From NCBI GenBank assembly GCA_945909635.1, contig OX246690.1, forward strand, positions 2,852,001 to 2,916,000: a stretch of 64,000 bases of DNA, given 5' to 3'. The translations under genes and the position numbers were made by a program. The notes beneath the pieces are model-generated. The model saw only the letters and a list, made by a program, of their open reading frames with translations. It was not told where the DNA came from and did no database searches. Shown piece by piece: positions 18,188 to 26,313 of the stretch. The stretch is from Clostridioides difficile_A (GTDB lineage: Bacteria > Bacillota > Clostridia > Peptostreptococcales > Peptostreptococcaceae). Within the stretch, counting starts at the first letter, position 1, and every line of letters begins with the position of its first letter.

Positions 18188-18394
18188 TAATTTATCCTCC
18201 TTTAAATGTTTCTAAAAATAAAATTCAATTTCTTCTCATAAAGTTTTTATATATTTCAATACAAAAAAACTATTTGACAATATTTCTTGACTCAAATACA
18301 CATTTATTGATATATTTAATGTTAAAATAATTATAATAGGATATTATAATAAAAACAAACAACAGATTTGTGTTAATTTTAGAAAGGGGAAAAA

Positions 18395-19312
18395 ATGATA
18401 GATTTAACTTTACTTGGATGTGGTGGAAATGTCCCTATGCCAAACAGATTTCTATCTTCTGTGTTCATAAACTATAAAGGTAGAAAAATACTAATTGATT
18501 GTGGTGAGGGCACTCAGGTATCCATGAAGCTAAAAAAATGTGGCTTTAAAGATATAGACTTGATTTGTATAACCCATTTACATGGTGACCATATATTTGG
18601 ACTTTTAGGACTTTTATCAACGATTGGAAATAGTGGTCGTACAAGTGATTTAACTATAATTGGCCCAGTTGGAATAGTTGATTGTATTCGTTCTATGAGA
18701 AATTTAGTAGAATATATACCATATACTTTAAAAATCATAGAAAATCCTCAAGGTAATTTTACTTTAGATAATGAGTTTTTAAGAAATGTAGAAATTTCAA
18801 CAATTGATTTAGAACACTCCATAGAGTGTTTAGGGTATAGTTTTAATTTTAGAAGAAATCCTAAATTTGATATAGATAAGGCAACTAGAAATGAAGTTCC
18901 TAAAATATTGTGGAAAAAACTCCAAGAAGGTCAAAGTGTAGTTTTAGATTCAAAAAAGTACACTCCAGATATGGTCTTAGGAGAATCAAGAAAGGGCGTT
19001 AAAATAAGTCTTACGACTGATACAAGACCTATAGAATCAATACCAAGCTTTATAAAAGATAGCGATTTATTCATATGTGAAGCTATGTATGGCGATGATT
19101 TAGATATATCAAAAGCTGTTAAAAACAAACATATGACTTTTAGAGAAGCTGCAAATCTTGCAAAACTAGGAAATGTTAAACAACTCTTATTAACACATTT
19201 TAGTCCATCATTAGATATGCCTAATATGTACTTAGAAAATGCCACTAATGTTTTTGAAAATACAATTCTTGGAGAAGATAGGCTAAGCCTACACTTAAAT
19301 TTTGATGAATAA
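18395..19312 (+). CDS. rnz: Ribonuclease Z (tRNA 3' endonuclease)
   Basis: Removes 3' trailers from tRNA precursors, chiefly those lacking encoded CCA. 305 residues, a metallo-beta-lactamase fold of the short tRNase Z form. It has GCGGNVPMPNR at the start, THLHGDH (His61, His63, Asp65, His66), an exosite-like insertion, CEAMYG, and the HMTFREAANLAK...LLLTHFSP end with further metal ligands. AAAGGGG precedes the ATG. Single-gene unit, convergent with the flavoprotein gene. Confidence 0.93.
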   Translation: MIDLTLLGCGGNVPMPNRFLSSVFINYKGRKILIDCGEGTQVSMKLKKCGFKDIDLICITHLHGDHIFGLLGLLSTIGNSGRTSDLTIIGPVGIVDCIRSMRNLVEYIPYTLKIIENPQGNFTLDNEFLRNVEISTIDLEHSIECLGYSFNFRRNPKFDIDKATRNEVPKILWKKLQEGQSVVLDSKKYTPDMVLGESRKGVKISLTTDTRPIESIPSFIKDSDLFICEAMYGDDLDISKAVKNKHMTFREAANLAKLGNVKQLLLTHFSPSLDMPNMYLENATNVFENTILGEDRLSLHLNFDE

Positions 19313-19342
19313 ATATCTATTTATATTTATTAACAAAAACTT

Positions 19343-19390
19343 AGGAATGAATTTTACATTTATAGAAATATTTTCGTGTAAATTCATTCC
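19343..19390. terminator. Terminator between rnz and the CoA-disulfide-reductase-like gene
   Basis: GGAATGAATTTTACA and TGTAAATTCATTCC form a 14-bp near-perfect stem between convergent genes. The T run is better on the minus side (TAAGTTTTTG) than on the plus side. Confidence 0.75.
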
Positions 19391-19423
19391 TTCAATTACT
19401 TGTTGGCTATAATCTAAATAATA

Positions 19424-20758
19424 TTATTTAGATACATTTCCAGCCACATTTAACACATCCCAGGTTCTTGCAAATGGAGGAGCATAACACAAGTCTAACA
19501 TTCCAAGCTGATTTGTGGTCATTTTTCCAAAAATAGCAGCTGCCAATACATTTGCTCTTTGTACAGCATCCTTAAACCCAGCCACTTGTCCTCCTAAAAT
19601 AACTTTTGTATCTGCATCATAAACAAGTTTTACATATATCTTATTTCTTCCTGGATAATAATGAGTTTGATTATAATCAGAAATAAATTTAGATTTAACA
19701 TTTATACCTAAAGCTTTAGCTTGTCTTTCTGTAATTCCAGTTGAAGCTGCTTCCATATCCATAATTTTTATACAACTTGAAGATAGTGAACCTTGATAAG
19801 AAACTTCTCTTCCTCCTAGATTTTCTCCTACTATCCTACCTAATTTATTAGCTCCAGTTGCTAAAGGTACATATACATTTTCATTACTTACTATATTCTT
19901 TATGGTTGAACAGTCACCAGCAGAGTATATATCTTTTACAGAAGTTCTTCCGTACTCATCAACTACTATAGCTCCATTTTTTAGCATTTCTATATTAGTA
20001 TTTGACAAAAACTCTGTATTAGGTCTAACACCAGTAGCAATTATTACTACATCTGTATCTATTTCTCCTTTATTTGTTATAACTTTTTCTACTTTATCTT
20101 CTCCATACAGCTCTACAACCATTTCATCCAAGTGCAATTTAACATCATGTCTTCTTATTTCTTCCTCTAAAACATCTGTAATTTCCTTATCAAATACTTG
20201 AGGTAATATTCTATCTTCCAATTGAATTACATGTACATCTTTGCCTAACTTCTTACATGCCTCAACTGCTTCTAATCCTATAAATCCAGCACCTATTATT
20301 GTAACTCTTTTATTTTCTTTGTCACTTAAAATCTTTTTTAAATATTCTCCATCATCTAAACTTTTTAACATAGAAACATTCTTCAATTCTACATTTTTTA
20401 TAGGAGGCATAATACTTCTTGCCCCAGTTGCTATCATCAATTTATCATAGTAATCTTCATGTATTTCACCTGTTTTTATATTTTTTACTTTTATTTTTTT
20501 AGATTCACTATCAACTTCAATAACTTCTTTAAATATATTTAAATCAATTCCAGATTCTCTAAGTTTTTCAGGTGTTCTTGCTAATAAGTCATTAGCATCA
20601 TCAAAATATCCACCAACAAAATATGGCAATCCACAAGCACCAAAAGATACTATCTCTGTTTTTTCGTAAACAATAACCTCATATTCAGGTTTCATTCTTT
20701 TTAATTTAGCTGCAGCACTCATCCCAGCTGCAACACCACCAATTATTATTACTCTCAT
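19424..20758 (-). CDS. FAD-dependent CoA-disulfide reductase / NADH oxidase family protein
   Basis: 444 residues of the single-cysteine disulfide reductase family. FAD site IIIGGVAAGMSAAAKLKR at the N-terminus, redox Cys42 in SFGACGLPYFVGG, NAD(P)H site TIIGAGFIGLEAVEA (about 153-167), second FAD motif DIYSAGDCS, and the C-terminal dimerisation domain. Members reduce CoA disulfide, polysulfide or oxygen; the single Cys excludes the two-Cys thioredoxin reductase class but does not separate these activities. It diverges from a cystine transporter, which hints at thiol/disulfide metabolism (inference). Confidence 0.85.
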   Translation of the reverse strand: MRVIIIGGVAAGMSAAAKLKRMKPEYEVIVYEKTEIVSFGACGLPYFVGGYFDDANDLLARTPEKLRESGIDLNIFKEVIEVDSESKKIKVKNIKTGEIHEDYYDKLMIATGARSIMPPIKNVELKNVSMLKSLDDGEYLKKILSDKENKRVTIIGAGFIGLEAVEACKKLGKDVHVIQLEDRILPQVFDKEITDVLEEEIRRHDVKLHLDEMVVELYGEDKVEKVITNKGEIDTDVVIIATGVRPNTEFLSNTNIEMLKNGAIVVDEYGRTSVKDIYSAGDCSTIKNIVSNENVYVPLATGANKLGRIVGENLGGREVSYQGSLSSSCIKIMDMEAASTGITERQAKALGINVKSKFISDYNQTHYYPGRNKIYVKLVYDADTKVILGGQVAGFKDAVQRANVLAAAIFGKMTTNQLGMLDLCYAPPFARTWDVLNVAGNVSK

Positions 20759-21025
20759 TTTATCTCTCCTTTGATGTCTAATTAATTTCTTTACTTATTT
20801 TGAGCTTTTAATTTGATATATATTCTATGTACACATCTTTATAATAAATTGATGTTATTTTTTTCACATCATTTTGTTTGAAATCAAATTTCACAAAAAC
20901 TATTTTATCTTTTCTTACCCAAAGCCAAATTCTTTAAACACATATTATACCCTATTTTTCTGTATTTAATCACATTTATGTAAATTAAATTAATTTATTC
21001 TATGTTGGTAAATTATGATATAATA

Positions 21026-21054
21026 TTGACATTTTTTTAATATATTGATATTAT
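21026..21054 (+). promoter_or_regulatory. Probable sigma-A promoter of the cystine symporter gene
   Basis: TTGACA (21026-21031), a 17-bp spacer and TATTAT (21049-21054), with the start codon 43 bases further on. It lies in the 339-base divergent spacer 20759-21097, which otherwise holds AT-rich sequence and no riboswitch, T-box or terminator that I can see. Confidence 0.7.
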
Positions 21055-21097
21055 TTAGACTTAGAAAAATTTATTTTTAGATAAAGGAGAAAAAATA

Positions 21098-22486
21098 TTG
21101 GAAAGTTCATTCTTATCACAATTTCTTATGATTACAGATTTTAAAACGATTTTTTTTATAATCTTGCTTTTAGGTACATTCTTTATTGTTAGGCAATTTG
21201 AAAAGAAAAAAATCAAATTTTCATTGAGAACAATATATGCTACAATACTCGGACTTATATTAGGAATTATAATTCAAGCTTTTGCTGGTTTTCCTAATGA
21301 TACAACTCAAGTTACTTGGCTACAAGAAGTAAGTAAATGGTATAGTCTATTTGGCTCTGGATTTATGGACTTATTAAAAATGTTAGTAGTACCTTTAGTT
21401 TTCTTATCAATTATAAAGGTAATTATTAATATGAAAGATAATAATCTTGGGACACTTACTTTTAGGTCTTTAGGTATGCTTCTTACTACTACGGCTATAG
21501 CTGCTATTGTTGGAATTGTAGTTGCAAATATAATGAAGTTGGGTATAGGAGTTAATCTACCTGCTTTGGGAGGAACTCAAGAACTTAAAGAAATAAATTC
21601 TCTTGTGGATACTTTAAGAGGATTACTTCCATCAAATCCTGTAATGGCTATGGCAAATGGAAATATCGTAGCTACAATAATATTTGCTACATTTATAGCT
21701 ACATCAATAAAAAGATTAAACAAAAAACATTCTGAAACGATAAAACCATTTATAGATTTTATAGAAGCATCTTACAAAATAATTGTAAGTGTATCTATGA
21801 CTGTTATCAAATTTATGCCTTATGCTGTAGTTGCCCTACTTGCAAATACAATAACTTCACAAGGTATTAGCTCAATAGTATCTGTTTTACATTTTATATT
21901 AGCACTTTATATATCAGTTGCAGTATTATTTGTTATACACTTAATTTTTATAACTTTAAATGGACTAAATCCCATTACTTATATAAAAAATTCAACTGAA
22001 GCTCTACTTCTAGCATTTACTTCGCGTTCTAGTTTAGGAACATTGCCTGTAACGATAGAAAGCTTAGTACAAAATCATGGAGTTGATGAGGGTGTATCAA
22101 GCTTTACAGCAAGTCTAGGTGCAAATATGGGTATGAATGGTTGCGCAGGTATATATCCTGCTTTAATGGCTGTTACACTTGCTAATATGGCTGGCGTAAA
22201 CATGGACATAAGCTTTTATGTTATGTTGTTAATAGTTATAACAATTAGTTCTTTTGGAATAGCAGGTCTTCCAGGAACTGCTACAATGGCAGTTTCAGTT
22301 GTTATATCTGGAGTTGGCCTTGGCTCTTATTTTCCATTAGTTGGTGGAATCCTTGCAATAGACCCTATATTGGATATGGGACGTACAATGATAAATGTTA
22401 ATGGTGCTATGGTATCATCAATTACTGTAGGAAAATCACTTGGAAAAGTCGATAAAGAAGTATTTAGTAAAAAAAATATTTCTTAA
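21098..22486 (+). CDS. tcyP: TcyP-type L-cystine / dicarboxylate:sodium symporter
   Basis: 462 residues of the DAACS family (SLC1 fold) with eight membrane helices and two re-entrant loops. Family motifs FTSRSSLGTLPVTIES, GMNGCAGIYPALMA and DPILDMGRTMINVNG match the cystine-importer branch typified by Bacillus TcyP (FTSRSS, NGCAGIYPA, DMGRT), not the glutamate/C4-dicarboxylate branch. The start codon is TTG with AAAGGAG 8 bases upstream. It would import cystine with sodium or protons. Substrate is assigned by motif similarity. Confidence 0.82.
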   Translation: MESSFLSQFLMITDFKTIFFIILLLGTFFIVRQFEKKKIKFSLRTIYATILGLILGIIIQAFAGFPNDTTQVTWLQEVSKWYSLFGSGFMDLLKMLVVPLVFLSIIKVIINMKDNNLGTLTFRSLGMLLTTTAIAAIVGIVVANIMKLGIGVNLPALGGTQELKEINSLVDTLRGLLPSNPVMAMANGNIVATIIFATFIATSIKRLNKKHSETIKPFIDFIEASYKIIVSVSMTVIKFMPYAVVALLANTITSQGISSIVSVLHFILALYISVAVLFVIHLIFITLNGLNPITYIKNSTEALLLAFTSRSSLGTLPVTIESLVQNHGVDEGVSSFTASLGANMGMNGCAGIYPALMAVTLANMAGVNMDISFYVMLLIVITISSFGIAGLPGTATMAVSVVISGVGLGSYFPLVGGILAIDPILDMGRTMINVNGAMVSSITVGKSLGKVDKEVFSKKNIS

Positions 22487-22498
22487 AATAAGTAAAAA

Positions 22499-22535
22499 AA
22501 TAAATGGCTAACTTTCAATAAGTTAGCCATTTATT
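22499..22535. terminator. Bidirectional terminator between tcyP and the ccs operon
   Basis: AAATGGCTAACTT and AAGTTAGCCATTT form a 13-bp perfect stem with an A-rich left flank and T-rich right flank, so it can stop transcription from both convergent units. Confidence 0.9.
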
Positions 22536-22566
22536 TTTTATTTTATCAGAAAATTTATTTACAAAT

Positions 22567-23775
22567 TTACTCACAAAATGGAAAGAATTCTTTTGTAAGA
22601 TTTTGAGGATATACAGATATAAAAACAAAATCATAGTCTTGAGACTTTGCATATTCCAAAATATCTCCATCATAATATCTAGGGTCTATCATATCTATAG
22701 TTGAACAAACAGAAGAAAAGAATGCGGCTGTTGGTACAATTAAAGAGTCTTTAACAAATAGCACTTTTAATCCTTCTGGATTTTCTATATTTTTTATTTT
22801 AACTAATGGTCTATTTCCCAATAAATAAGTAAAATACTTATCAGATTGACCATCCATTAAATTAAGGTCTGCATTAAAAGGATATGACAATATCAGACTC
22901 TCTTCAAACCTTCCTTTTAATTCAAATTTCTGTGACTTAGAATCTGTATAATAAGTATAATCAGTCTTAAATTTAGGATAAATCAATGTAAAATCATCTA
23001 TACCACCATACAAAATACCAGTCTTTCTTCCCATAGAACCAAGAAATGATTTAGGGTATACAATTGAATTATAATTATCCTTATCTCTATAATAATGATT
23101 TTCATCTAAATTCATACTGTATTTTTTATTAAGTTGTTCAACTAGTTCACCAAACGCCCAAAAAGAAGTTTCTACTTTCCAGTGATGGTCTGTTTTAAAA
23201 AATAAATCATCTTTTGGAATGCCACTTTTTAAAATACTTTCCCTAAAATCAATATAGTCGACATTGTACTTTTTTAGTTGATTTAAAAAATTATCTGCAG
23301 TCTCATTACTATAAGAATAAGGTATCCCTTTTGGAAATTTTGTCACTCCTTTTATATATTTATCTGGAGTCATTAAATAAACTAATTTAGTGTTTTGTTT
23401 GTTCATCTCCTCAGAGAATTTTCTCACCCTATCTGCTAGTACTCCAACTTGATTTGGAGCTTTAGCAAAATATGTATAATGCATCTTCCCAGAAGTATCC
23501 TTTACAACACTAAACTTTGAAAACTCATTTTTACCCATTAGCTTTTGTAAATATCCATAAGTTTCAATAAATGTGTTTTTATATATTACTTTATCATTTA
23601 CGGTATTATCAATAGATGATATTGTATCTTTTAGACTACTTTTCTCAGCAACTGAATTTTTTATTTCCTGTATCATATCTTTTCCAGAATAACAAATATT
23701 AAAGATAGAGAAAGCGAATAAAACAATTAAGAATATGATTGCTGTTATTAATCTTACTTTAAAAAATCTATTCAT
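22567..23775 (-). CDS. ccsI: AlgJ/AlgX-like cellulose O-acetylation protein
   Basis: 402 residues. An N-terminal membrane anchor (about residues 8-30) leads to an extracytoplasmic SGNH-like domain of the DHHW/AlgJ family. TDHHWK carries Asp196, His197 and His198, and VKDSLIVP places a candidate nucleophile at Ser344, as in AlgJ/AlgX and WssI. With the MBOAT protein CcsH it is expected to transfer acetyl groups to the nascent glucan outside the membrane. It is the last gene of the operon, 15 bases after ccsH, and is followed by a terminator. The name follows the C. difficile ccsZABHI nomenclature. Confidence 0.87.
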   Translation of the reverse strand: MNRFFKVRLITAIIFLIVLFAFSIFNICYSGKDMIQEIKNSVAEKSSLKDTISSIDNTVNDKVIYKNTFIETYGYLQKLMGKNEFSKFSVVKDTSGKMHYTYFAKAPNQVGVLADRVRKFSEEMNKQNTKLVYLMTPDKYIKGVTKFPKGIPYSYSNETADNFLNQLKKYNVDYIDFRESILKSGIPKDDLFFKTDHHWKVETSFWAFGELVEQLNKKYSMNLDENHYYRDKDNYNSIVYPKSFLGSMGRKTGILYGGIDDFTLIYPKFKTDYTYYTDSKSQKFELKGRFEESLILSYPFNADLNLMDGQSDKYFTYLLGNRPLVKIKNIENPEGLKVLFVKDSLIVPTAAFFSSVCSTIDMIDPRYYDGDILEYAKSQDYDFVFISVYPQNLTKEFFPFCE

Positions 23776-23790
23776 ACTTTTCCCCCTTAA

Positions 23791-25215
23791 CTAAAAATTA
23801 AAATAAATAAATGGATTATAGCTTCCAGTTACTAAATATGTCACAGAAATAAAGAATAATAAAATTGCCGATATTGGATAAAACACATTAAATAGCATAC
23901 TGTATTTAGCCTGTTCAACAACAAACTTATTGATTTTCTTCGCAATAGGCATGCTAAAAATAAATGCAAATATAAAGAAAATCCAATATTCTTTCAAAAA
24001 CATATATGTATAATCACTCCATATGGCTCCATTTCCTCCAAACATAGCTTTAAAATAATTATATGCTTCTTTTAAATTAGGTGATCTAAATAATACCCAC
24101 CCAAAATTAACTACTAATAACGTGTAAACATGCTTTATAAAATTACGATTTTCAATTTTTTCAAGCATTATAAATCTCTCTATAATTAAGAAAACAAAAT
24201 TTAAAATTCCCCATATTACAAATGTCCATTCTGCTCCATGCCATATTCCAGTAAATAACCATACTATAAACATATTTCTAATCATAATATCTTTATTTGC
24301 CACTCTAGAACCTCCAAGCGGAAAATAGATATAACTCTTAAACCACATTCCTAAAGAAATATGCCACCTTCTCCAAAATTCAGTAATTGATTTTGATATA
24401 TATGGATAATTAAAGTTTTCTTCAAATTTAAATCCAAACATAAGACCTAGACCTATAGCCATATCTGAGTAAGCAGAAAAGTCAAAGAATATTTGTAGGG
24501 TATAAGCTATGGAACCAAGCCATGCAAGTGATGTAGCTATTTCTCCTTGACTATTCATGGTATAAATATAGTCTGCTACTATAGCCATATTATTTGAAAT
24601 TAATACTTTTTTACCTAGACCTGTTATAAACCTACAAGTCCCAATGGAAAACTTGTTCCAAGTTTCTTTTCTATTATGAATTTGTTCTGCTACACTTTCA
24701 TATCTAACTATAGGCCCTGCTATTAATTGTGGAAAAAAAGCTATATAAAGCCCCACATAAAAAGGATTCTTTTGAACATCTCCATGTCTACGATAAACAT
24801 CTATAACGTAAGACATCCCTTGAAATGTGAAGAATGAAATTCCTATAGGTAAAACAATACTAGGTATAGTCAACTCAGTATTAATAAGTTCACTAATATT
24901 TCTTAGCGCAAAAGCTAGGTATTTAAATATAAATAAAACACCTATATTATATACACACATTAAAACTAAAAAAACTTTTACTTTTATTTTACTTTCCCTA
25001 TATCTATCTACTAGTAAACCAAATATGTAATTCACTATTATAGAAGCTACCATAATAACAACAAATTTCGGTTCTCCCCAAGCATAAAAAAATAGACTAA
25101 CAACAAGCAATATCATATTTTGTATAGTTCGATTAAATCTAAACATATAATACAATACTAAAGTTATTGGCAGGAAATAAAATAAAAAAATTAAGCTTGA
25201 AAATAACACACTCAA
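23791..25215 (-). CDS. ccsH: MBOAT-family membrane O-acyltransferase (AlgI-like)
   Basis: 474 residues with about ten or more membrane helices. It has the MBOAT hallmarks FFPQLIAGPIVRYE (about 160-173), TEFWRRWHISLGMWFKSYIYFPLGG and GIWHGAEWTFVIWG with active-site His326. By homology to AlgI and WssH it moves acetyl groups across the membrane to the AlgJ-like partner CcsI. It starts 11 bases after ccsB ends with AGAGGAGG upstream. Placement directly behind a cellulose synthase argues for cellulose, not alginate or peptidoglycan, as the acceptor. Confidence 0.92.
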   Translation of the reverse strand: MSVLFSSLIFLFYFLPITLVLYYMFRFNRTIQNMILLVVSLFFYAWGEPKFVVIMVASIIVNYIFGLLVDRYRESKIKVKVFLVLMCVYNIGVLFIFKYLAFALRNISELINTELTIPSIVLPIGISFFTFQGMSYVIDVYRRHGDVQKNPFYVGLYIAFFPQLIAGPIVRYESVAEQIHNRKETWNKFSIGTCRFITGLGKKVLISNNMAIVADYIYTMNSQGEIATSLAWLGSIAYTLQIFFDFSAYSDMAIGLGLMFGFKFEENFNYPYISKSITEFWRRWHISLGMWFKSYIYFPLGGSRVANKDIMIRNMFIVWLFTGIWHGAEWTFVIWGILNFVFLIIERFIMLEKIENRNFIKHVYTLLVVNFGWVLFRSPNLKEAYNYFKAMFGGNGAIWSDYTYMFLKEYWIFFIFAFIFSMPIAKKINKFVVEQAKYSMLFNVFYPISAILLFFISVTYLVTGSYNPFIYFNF

Positions 25216-25226
25216 ACCTCCTCTCT

Positions 25227-26303
25227 CTACTTAGTTTTTGAGCGTTTTTTCCAATACAAATATATTCCAAAACATATTATTACTAAAGATATAAATAAAA
25301 TTTGAATAAATATTATAATATTGTTCATAAAGTTTATCTTTTTCATATCTTGTACTGTTGGTGATTGTTTAGGAGATACTAATGTATATGGAACACCATC
25401 TTTATCTTTTTGATTAATACTCCAAGACTGAGTCAATTTTATTTTCTTTCCAATTTTAAATTTCTCATCAACATTAACTTGTAAAATAATTTGTTCTGGT
25501 TTAGCTTTATTACTTAATGTTAATTTACCTGTTTGAGATATATTTACATTATCTTGTTTTTCAGTAAGAGAATACTTAATTTTTGAATTACTTTCAAGAC
25601 CTAGCACCTCGTACTGACTTATACTTTGACCCAATACAGGTATTTGTACTTCTTCATCACCAATTATTTTAATATTATGCAAAGATTCTAACTGCTCCTC
25701 AACCAATAAAGATAACTTTTTTATAGCAATAACATTATGTTCTTCATCAGATGGGATAAATGTAATCCCCCAACTGACAACATTTGATAGCATATTTGAA
25801 TCCAGTAATATATTATCCTTATCATTTATAAAACTATTAAAATTCACATATATTTTACCATCAAACTCTCCTGGCACTTCTATACATCCATCTTTTATTC
25901 TATCTGAATATATTATATTTTTATCTTCAAAAAATACTTCACTTCCTTCTTTTAACCTAAACTCAAGCATATTCTTACTTTGTATACTTAAATTTATTCT
26001 TTGAGAACTTTTGTTTTTATTTTGAATCTCAATATAAAAATTATGGTATATACTCCAATTTTCTTTTATATTTTGATAAATATATAAATAATGTTCCTTA
26101 TCATTTTTAGAACTATCTGTTTCTATTTTTATACTTCTATCTTCATGTATAATCTTAGAACTTAGGTCATTATCTATCTTCTTAAAAGATAAATCTAATA
26201 TTTTGTCACTCGTTGCTGAACTTATAAAAGTAGCATTTATTAAAAAAACAAACACCAAAATAAGATATTTCACAGAACAAAAAAACACTTTTAAAGTTTT
26301 CAT
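25227..26303 (-). CDS. ccsB: Cellulose synthase accessory membrane protein CcsB
   Basis: About 358 residues with an N-terminal hydrophobic signal/anchor (MKTLKVFFCSVKYLILVFVF), a beta-rich extracellular region of about 290 residues, a C-terminal membrane helix (about 325-350) and a basic tail. Its place after the synthase and its topology match BcsB, which guides the glucan chain, but it is about half the usual BcsB length and shows no obvious BcsB motifs. The ATG at 26303 has AGGAGAG and lies 10 bases after the ccsA stop; the longer frame to 26384 overlaps ccsA and is rejected. Confidence 0.8.
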   Translation of the reverse strand: MKTLKVFFCSVKYLILVFVFLINATFISSATSDKILDLSFKKIDNDLSSKIIHEDRSIKIETDSSKNDKEHYLYIYQNIKENWSIYHNFYIEIQNKNKSSQRINLSIQSKNMLEFRLKEGSEVFFEDKNIIYSDRIKDGCIEVPGEFDGKIYVNFNSFINDKDNILLDSNMLSNVVSWGITFIPSDEEHNVIAIKKLSLLVEEQLESLHNIKIIGDEEVQIPVLGQSISQYEVLGLESNSKIKYSLTEKQDNVNISQTGKLTLSNKAKPEQIILQVNVDEKFKIGKKIKLTQSWSINQKDKDGVPYTLVSPKQSPTVQDMKKINFMNNIIIFIQILFISLVIICFGIYLYWKKRSKTK

Positions 26304-26313
26304 CTCATCTCTC

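Noticed and set aside
20759..21097. S-box or T-box in front of the cystine transporter
   Set aside because: No AGGGTGGTACCGCG core, no terminator and no SAM riboswitch signature in the spacer; only a promoter is visible.
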